A stretch of DNA of 24,532 nt, taken from the IMG/VR virus record IMGVR_UViG_3300042914_000241, positions 1-24,532 of that record; one strand, 5' to 3'. The position numbers and the translations under genes were made by a program. This stretch comes from a virus. Below, in pieces: positions 19,785 to 24,532 of the stretch. The notes under the pieces are model-generated. The model was not told the origin of the DNA. It was given only the letters and a program-made list of their open reading frames with translations, and did no database searches. The number at the start of each line of letters is the position of its first letter. The stretch's first letter is position 1.

Positions 19785-20540
19785 ATGGAATTGCAAATAA
19801 ACGTACCTACTTCATTAAACGAAATTCCGTTAAAGAATTACGTAGATTTCTTAAAAGTACAGGAAGGTTCAAACGATGAGGAATTTGTAGCCCAGAAGAT
19901 GATCGAAATCTTTTGCGGCATCCAGTTGATTGATGTAGCTAAAATAAAGCTTACTTCACTAAATGAAATGGTAGCGCACTTCACGCAGCTATTCGAACAG
20001 AAGCCTAAATTTCAGCAAACCTTTAAAATTGGAGATATTGAGTTTGGTTTTATTCCAAACTTAGAGGATATTACTTTTGGCGAGTACGTAGATTTAGAAA
20101 ATCATTTGCAAAGCTGGGATAGTTTTAACAAGGCAATGGCAGTTATGTACAGGCCTATTAAAAAACGAATCAAAGACAAGTACGAGATACAGGAATACTC
20201 CGGAACAAAAGAATATCAGGAGTTGATGCAGTACGCTCCGCTTGATGTTTGTATAGCAGCATCGGTTTTTTTTTACAATTTAAGCAACGAATTACTAGCG
20301 GCTACCCTGAACTATTTGGAGAAGGAAATCAAGAAGGATCCGAACCTATCAACGACTTTAGCGAAACAACTCAATTTGCAAAACAATGGGGATGGTATCA
20401 AAGTATATATGGAATCGCTAAGGGAGACGTTACTAAATTCGATGAAGTTACCAAGCTCGGACTACTTAAATGTCTCACGTATCTCACCTTTGAGCACCAA
20501 AAAAACGAAATTGAAAAAAGAATCTTTGAACGCCAACTAA
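19785..20540 (+). CDS. Tail assembly chaperone, zero-frame product
   Basis: The 251-residue zero-frame protein starts MELQINVPTSLNEIPLKNYV, a pattern of Bacteroidota tail assembly chaperones (G-like), with helices and strands up to about residue 163 (DVCIAASVFFYN). At 20266-20274 the frame meets nine T residues. Slippage by -1 at T TTT TTT would replace the last ~88 residues by those encoded at 20273-20548. The zero-frame tail after the slip (SLRETLLNSMKLPSSDYLN and a Lys-rich end) has low-complexity features and may be only a by-product. These proteins guide tail tape-measure assembly. The start ATG at 19785 follows an A-rich leader. Confidence 0.65.
   Translation: MELQINVPTSLNEIPLKNYVDFLKVQEGSNDEEFVAQKMIEIFCGIQLIDVAKIKLTSLNEMVAHFTQLFEQKPKFQQTFKIGDIEFGFIPNLEDITFGEYVDLENHLQSWDSFNKAMAVMYRPIKKRIKDKYEIQEYSGTKEYQELMQYAPLDVCIAASVFFYNLSNELLAATLNYLEKEIKKDPNLSTTLAKQLNLQNNGDGIKVYMESLRETLLNSMKLPSSDYLNVSRISPLSTKKTKLKKESLNAN
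20265..20274 (+). promoter_or_regulatory. Slippery T tract for -1 translational frameshift
   Basis: In the zero frame the codons are GTT TTT TTT TAC at 20265-20276, giving the heptamer T TTT TTT at 20267-20273, a perfect X XXY YYZ slippery site with only T. A -1 slip joins codon TTT to TTA at 20273. Nine T residues are also prone to sequencing or polymerase slippage, so a mutation or assembly indel is a rival explanation. No clear downstream stimulatory structure was found by eye. Confidence 0.6.
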
Positions 20541-20548
20541 GACGATGA
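20273..20548 (+). CDS. Tail assembly chaperone, -1 frame extension (GT-like)
   Basis: The -1 frame after the slippery site is open from 20273 to TGA 20546-20548 and gives 91 residues, so the fused product (from 19785) would be 254 residues. It contains a recognisable phage chaperone domain (QWGWYQSIYGIAKGDVTKF, then EVTKLGLLKCLTYLTFEH). It has no ATG of its own; the earliest start in this frame is a TTG at 20249. Codons in this frame show the usual purine-first pattern, unlike those of the zero frame. Its stop overlaps the next gene's start (ATGA), which also fits real termination in this frame. This is the classical G/GT arrangement used to set tail length. Confidence 0.65.
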   Translation, partial: LQFKQRITSGYPELFGEGNQEGSEPINDFSETTQFAKQWGWYQSIYGIAKGDVTKFDEVTKLGLLKCLTYLTFEHQKNEIEKRIFERQLRR

Positions 20549-20997
20549 ACTACTACCAAACATTAGAAACCTTGCGCCTGCATTTTAGCGGAGATCCGAT
20601 AGTCAACCAAATTTCTCAGGGCGATATCTTTGGAGTTGATCTGGACAAGAAAACAATCTTTCCGTTAGTTCACATAATGGTAAACAGTTCAACTGCTGAG
20701 GAATTTGTCATCCGTTACAATGTTACTATTATGGCTATGGATATAGTTGACATAACAAAGGAAAACGATACAGACCTGTTTTACGGTATGGATAACGAAA
20801 CGGATGCGTTAAACGCAATGCATTCCGTATTGATCAGAGCCTACAAACTAATGAAGGCAGGCAGCATTTGGGATCAGAAAGTACAGATTGAAGAAGCGGT
20901 AACGTTAGAACCGTTTGCTGAACGCTTTGAGAATAACCTTGCAGGTTGGGCAATGACTTTTGATTTAGTGGTACCTAATGAAATGACTATCTGCTAA
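20545..20997 (+). CDS. Tail completion or tail-terminator-like protein
   Basis: This 150-residue protein begins MNYYQTLETLRLHFSGDPIV and has strands and helices with FPLVHIMVNSSTAEEFVIRY, MDIVDITKEND and HSVLIRAYKLMKAGSIW, resembling tail terminator or minor tail proteins of siphophages. It overlaps the -1 frame chaperone stop by ATGA and shares its stop with the next start (TAATG). The assignment is from general pattern and position only. It may complete the tail tube end toward the head. Confidence 0.5.
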   Translation: MNYYQTLETLRLHFSGDPIVNQISQGDIFGVDLDKKTIFPLVHIMVNSSTAEEFVIRYNVTIMAMDIVDITKENDTDLFYGMDNETDALNAMHSVLIRAYKLMKAGSIWDQKVQIEEAVTLEPFAERFENNLAGWAMTFDLVVPNEMTIC

Positions 20998-21536
20998 TGG
21001 AAAAGCAGGAGGTACAGAAGGCGCTTGAAAGATTCCGTAACCACGTTGTTAGCGTTTCTAAGCGCAATTTAACGAACGGAAATAGGAATGTATCAAAGAA
21101 GCTATACAACTCCATTAAAGGGGATGTAAAAGCAATGCCTAACAGTTTCTCGCTGCAGTTTTATATGGAAGATTACGGAGCCTATCAAGATTTAGGCGTT
21201 CAAGGGAAAAATAGCATATCGAAAGCTCCTAATTCGCCATTTAGATTTGGTAAAGGTACCGGAAAAAAAGGAGGACTAACCGAAGGTATTAAAGAATGGG
21301 TACGAAAGCGCAGGTTTCAATTTAAGGATAAAAAGACAGGTAAGTTTTTAAGCTACGAATCAACTGCTTTTCTGATCACTCGCGGAATTTACAATAAAGG
21401 AATCAGGCCCAGTATGTTTTTTACTAAACCTTTTGAAGCTGCTTACAGAAACCTTCCGGATGAGTTAGTACAATCTTTCGCTCTGGATACTCAAAAACTA
21501 TTTGATCAACAAATTGACAATATACTTAAGAAATAA
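20997..21536 (+). CDS. HK97 gp10-like tail or head-tail joining protein
   Basis: The 179-residue protein has Lys/Arg-rich helices at the start (EVQKALERFRNHVVSVSKRN), a Gly/Tyr-rich middle (EDYGAYQDLGVQGKN, then FRFGKGTGKKGGL), and GIRPSMFFTKPFEAAYRNLP near the end. This order (LYNSIKGD strand, Y/G loop, RPxxF pattern) matches HK97 gp10-type proteins that join the tail to the head or cap the tail. It lies between two other tail genes with short start/stop overlaps on both sides. The assignment is moderate. Confidence 0.55.
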   Translation: MEKQEVQKALERFRNHVVSVSKRNLTNGNRNVSKKLYNSIKGDVKAMPNSFSLQFYMEDYGAYQDLGVQGKNSISKAPNSPFRFGKGTGKKGGLTEGIKEWVRKRRFQFKDKKTGKFLSYESTAFLITRGIYNKGIRPSMFFTKPFEAAYRNLPDELVQSFALDTQKLFDQQIDNILKK

Positions 21537-22585
21537 TGGCAACAATTAACGCAAGAAACCCATACATAGTAACAATTAACGAAACCTCGCAGATAGAGAC
21601 AAAGCTGCAGATCTTTCTTTGGAACGGTACAGGCTCAATGCCTGCTTCACCTACTTACACATTAAGTAAGAAGATACCAAGCTCAAACAATCCTGCGACT
21701 TACTACGATGTTTCGCCTTATATCCGTGAGTACATAGACCACGACACACTTCAAACGATTACAAACGTATTTACGGCTACTCCTTCAGCGCAATGGTGCA
21801 ACGTAGGCTTAAAGTTATTCAAGAAAATTACTACGTCTTTTACTCAAGTCGGAAGCACTCAAACGCATTTTGGTGTTGACGGCTACGGCTACTATGAAGA
21901 AGGCTATAACCCTGCGCTCGGAAGCTATCTACTTTCATCAGGTACATACACCTACAACTATGATTTAAGCGGGGAGTACGGATGGCTAACGCTATACACA
22001 GGTAGCGGCAACTCGGTTAAATACACGAACCTATCTACAGGAGCTACAACAACGACAGGTCTTACTAATAACGTGTGGAGAGATATCCCAAGAGTTCTAT
22101 CAGCCTATGCTGCAGTAGGGAATAAATTAGAAATCATTGATGGCAGCGCAGCAGTATTGTTTACGGCTACGTTTCAACCTAAAATCGAATGTAAGTATAC
22201 TCCGGTTCAATTAGACTTTGTCAACAAATTTGGAGCTTGGCAACGCGAATGGTTTTTTAAAGCAAGCAACGATAGCTTGGGAATTGAAAACACGGAGTAT
22301 AATTTGATGCAAACTCGTTACCCTAACTACTCAACTTTGGAAGGTCAGAGAGCGGTATTTAATGCCAACGGAAAGAAGATGATTCGAGTTAACACGGATT
22401 GGGTAAGCGAAAGTTTTAAGGAGGTAATTCAGCAGTTGATGCTATCTGAAAGAATCCTAATAAACAAGAAGCCTGCTAAACTAAATACCAAAAACACGGA
22501 GCTATTCAAAAGCATAAATACAAAGCTGATCAACTACCAACTTGAGTTTGAATTTGCTTATGACGTTATCAATTCCGTAGTCTAA
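21536..22585 (+). CDS. Baseplate or tail-tip protein
   Basis: This 349-residue beta-rich protein begins MATINARNPYIVTINETSQI and has PATYYDVSPYIREYIDHDT (about 53-71), then many Thr/Ser/Tyr strands and QREWFFKASNDSLGI near residue 240. Similar proteins lie just downstream of tape-measure genes in Bacteroidota phages and form part of the tail tip. It overlaps the preceding stop and shares its stop with the next start (TAATG). In this window no tape measure precedes it. The family assignment is by resemblance. Confidence 0.6.
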   Translation: MATINARNPYIVTINETSQIETKLQIFLWNGTGSMPASPTYTLSKKIPSSNNPATYYDVSPYIREYIDHDTLQTITNVFTATPSAQWCNVGLKLFKKITTSFTQVGSTQTHFGVDGYGYYEEGYNPALGSYLLSSGTYTYNYDLSGEYGWLTLYTGSGNSVKYTNLSTGATTTTGLTNNVWRDIPRVLSAYAAVGNKLEIIDGSAAVLFTATFQPKIECKYTPVQLDFVNKFGAWQREWFFKASNDSLGIENTEYNLMQTRYPNYSTLEGQRAVFNANGKKMIRVNTDWVSESFKEVIQQLMLSERILINKKPAKLNTKNTELFKSINTKLINYQLEFEFAYDVINSVV

Positions 22586-24532
22586 TGAGAAAGGTACAAC
22601 TCTACATAGAAGGCAACCGCATTGAGCTATTCAATGACGAGCAGATACAGGTAACAAGCTCTATCCAAAACGTCCAAGACATTTCTAAAACGTTTACTGA
22701 TTTCTCTCAAGGCTTTACGGTCCCGGCTTCTGATCACAACAACGTATGCTTCGAGCATTGGTATAATAGTGACATTGATTTCACAACGGATAACAACCTA
22801 CGAAAAGACGCATACATTGAAATCAACCTAACTACCTTTCGTAAGGGAAAAGTACAATTAGACGGAGCAACGCTAACCAACGGCAAACCGAGTTCCTACA
22901 AACTAACTTTCTACGGAGAAGGAGTAACGCTGAAAGATACCTTTGGAGAGGATTTACTTTCGGATTTAGACTATACTGATTACGCTCACGAATTTACTTC
23001 TGCGGAGGTTTTAGCGCGCATTGAGGATGGAGGTAATACCTACGATGTAAAGTACCCGCTAATCACTTCAAATCGCATTTGGGAGTATCAGGCAGTGCCT
23101 CCAAACGCACCGCTACCAAACTGGCTTACTGCGGTATTAACTCAAAACGATATCCATACAAATTCGGGGGCTATAAATAAAAACGAATTATTCCCTGCAT
23201 TCCGAGTTGCAAGAATATTTGATTTAATTGCAGCAAAGTACGGCATAACATTTTCGGGCGCTTTCTTACAAGATGAGCGGTTCACTGATTTGTTTTTGTG
23301 GTACAAAGGCAAGGAGGTTTTAGTTCAGTATTCCCTTGCATACGGATTGACTGCTGATACAATTACGCCTACGTTTACAAACTACGATTTAACGAACGCT
23401 TACACATCAGCTACAAACACAATACAAGTTCAAGAACTAGCAGGTGTTATTACTCACCGATTGGTTTACGAGGTAACGGCAACGACAACTTCGGCTAATT
23501 ATAGCATTGATATTTACCAAAACGGAAACCTATACAACACTATCACAGGTTTTGGAACGGGAACTTATACGCTTGACGCTATAAACCAAACTACGGGCTT
23601 AAATGTTGCGTATACTTTCAATATTAGAACGGAAGGCGCAAACGTTATTGATTCGGAATTAAGATACGAAGTTGATTATATTACGGCAGGTTCATTAAAC
23701 ACGGACTACTTAACGGTAGTTTATGATGCGCTAACAGTAACGCTAACAGTTGATCTTGCAGCAAATGCGCCTGTTATGAAGATAGCAGATTTCTTTGCAG
23801 GGATTCTCAAGGTGTTTAATATGACAACCTACTCAATCACGGACGGAGAGTATTGGGTAGAGCCATTAGATGACTGGTATAGCAAAGGCGCGGTTGTAGA
23901 CGTTAGCGAGTACGTTGACGTAAATACGATTGAACACGCAAGGATGCCGCTCTACAAAAAGATTGCATTTAAGTACCAAGATTCCGAGTGCTTTCTAAAT
24001 AAAAACTTTTCGCAGACCTTTAGCAGAAGCTACGGAGATACAAGTTACCAATATAACTACGACGGCGGTGAATTTACGGTTGAGTTGCCTTTTGAAAACC
24101 TGCTACAACAAAAGTTTAACGGAACGCAGCAACTGCAGGTAGGATATTCGCTAAACTCTGAATTTACGCCATACATACCAAAGCCTGTTTTGCTTTATCA
24201 GTACCGAGTTTTAGATTGCGATTTCAAATGGGATAACGATGGCGGAGGACATTCAACAGTTGTAAACTATACTCCATTTGGGCAGGATTTGCTCTACAAT
24301 AACACGGACTATACTTTGAACTTTGCGCCTGAAACAAGCACGATACTTGACTACCCTGTACAAAACACGCTATTTGCTAATTACTATTTCAGCTACCTGT
24401 ATAATCTTTACAATTTAAAGCAGCGTTTGGTTAACATCAAAGCCAAACTACCTGTGAGCTTATTAACAGGATTGCAATTAAACGACAGGCTTGTAATTAG
24501 AGATAGAAGGTACATAATCAACGAGATGAAAA
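22585..24532 (+). CDS. Large minor tail or hub protein, truncated at the right edge
   Basis: The frame starts at ATG 22585 (TAATG overlap) and is open to the window end, giving 649 complete codons and one extra base. The protein begins MRKVQLYIEGNRIELFNDEQ, has many beta strands and aromatic/Thr blocks, and near the end includes PVSLLTGLQLNDRLVIRDRR before the edge. Such sequences recall large minor tail or hub proteins of Bacteroidota phages. If the ends join, the next codons (from base 3) continue in frame, and the full protein would be about 753 residues including the left-edge piece. The role is tail-tip structure and perhaps host contact. Confidence 0.65.
   Translation, partial: MRKVQLYIEGNRIELFNDEQIQVTSSIQNVQDISKTFTDFSQGFTVPASDHNNVCFEHWYNSDIDFTTDNNLRKDAYIEINLTTFRKGKVQLDGATLTNGKPSSYKLTFYGEGVTLKDTFGEDLLSDLDYTDYAHEFTSAEVLARIEDGGNTYDVKYPLITSNRIWEYQAVPPNAPLPNWLTAVLTQNDIHTNSGAINKNELFPAFRVARIFDLIAAKYGITFSGAFLQDERFTDLFLWYKGKEVLVQYSLAYGLTADTITPTFTNYDLTNAYTSATNTIQVQELAGVITHRLVYEVTATTTSANYSIDIYQNGNLYNTITGFGTGTYTLDAINQTTGLNVAYTFNIRTEGANVIDSELRYEVDYITAGSLNTDYLTVVYDALTVTLTVDLAANAPVMKIADFFAGILKVFNMTTYSITDGEYWVEPLDDWYSKGAVVDVSEYVDVNTIEHARMPLYKKIAFKYQDSECFLNKNFSQTFSRSYGDTSYQYNYDGGEFTVELPFENLLQQKFNGTQQLQVGYSLNSEFTPYIPKPVLLYQYRVLDCDFKWDNDGGGHSTVVNYTPFGQDLLYNNTDYTLNFAPETSTILDYPVQNTLFANYYFSYLYNLYNLKQRLVNIKAKLPVSLLTGLQLNDRLVIRDRRYIINEMK

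Noticed and set aside
20249-20272. Independent TTG start for the second chaperone frame
   Set aside because: A -1 frameshift at the T tract explains the frame better, since the upstream part of this frame has no family pattern and no ATG.
1-24532. tRNA or rRNA genes
   Set aside because: No cloverleaf-like segment or rRNA block was found by eye in the non-coding regions.

Overview
The window is a stretch of tailed-phage genome (or prophage-like element) from a Bacteroidota host, probably a flavobacterium-like bacterium. Three things point to this host group. The intergenic promoters have the Bacteroidota -7 motif TAnnTTTG, once with a TTTG box exactly 19 bases upstream. Gene starts lack clear Shine-Dalgarno sequences. 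Many proteins belong to families typical of Bacteroidota phages (DUF6712-like connector, DUF6291-like initiator, DUF5681-like small terminase, GWG-repeat structural protein, M15 endolysin). Every supported gene is on the + strand, and most join by ATGA or TAATG overlaps. No integrase, tRNA or CRISPR array was seen.

Layout. Positions 1-5832 hold the end of a tail protein, the portal with a C-terminal head-morphogenesis-like domain, a connector, small structural proteins, a fibre-like protein, and a lysis cassette (holin, candidate unimolecular spanin, M15 peptidase). Positions 5833-6158 are non-coding: a promoter, a short promoter-to-terminator unit, two operator-like dyads, a 19-base direct repeat and an early promoter. 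Positions 6159-8042 carry small early genes, including a stand-alone DnaA domain-IV-like protein. Positions 8043-9928 are a visibly AT-richer cassette with its own promoter and a structured leader: a DUF6378-like protein, a thymidylate-synthase-fold enzyme with Asp at the base-selecting position (as in dCMP hydroxymethylase), a MazG-like pyrophosphohydrolase and a PD-(D/E)XK-like nuclease. Positions 9951-13727 are replication and recombination (initiator, DnaB-like ATPase, NinG, ERF annealase, YqaJ-like exonuclease). Positions 13724-17591 are small regulatory and accessory genes, including a protein with an SSB-like C-terminal tip, an XRE-like HTH protein, a sigma-like factor and a metallophosphoesterase. 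From 17598 come a ParB-like protein, the terminase subunits, and tail genes that include a chaperone with a probable programmed -1 frameshift. The last gene runs off the window end.

How it fits together. Early promoters (6120, 8047, 12493, 15088) would drive replication, nucleotide-metabolism and recombination genes, and packaging, tail and lysis genes form the late block. The reading frame leaving the right edge continues in the same frame into the left edge, so the two ends may join in a circular or permuted genome of about 24.5 kb. However, I recognise no major capsid protein, major tail protein or tape measure. The most interesting candidate system is the 8043-9928 cassette, which could convert dCTP to a modified dCMP and pair this with a nuclease that discriminates against unmodified DNA. 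That is an inference from motifs and gene order, not a demonstrated function.
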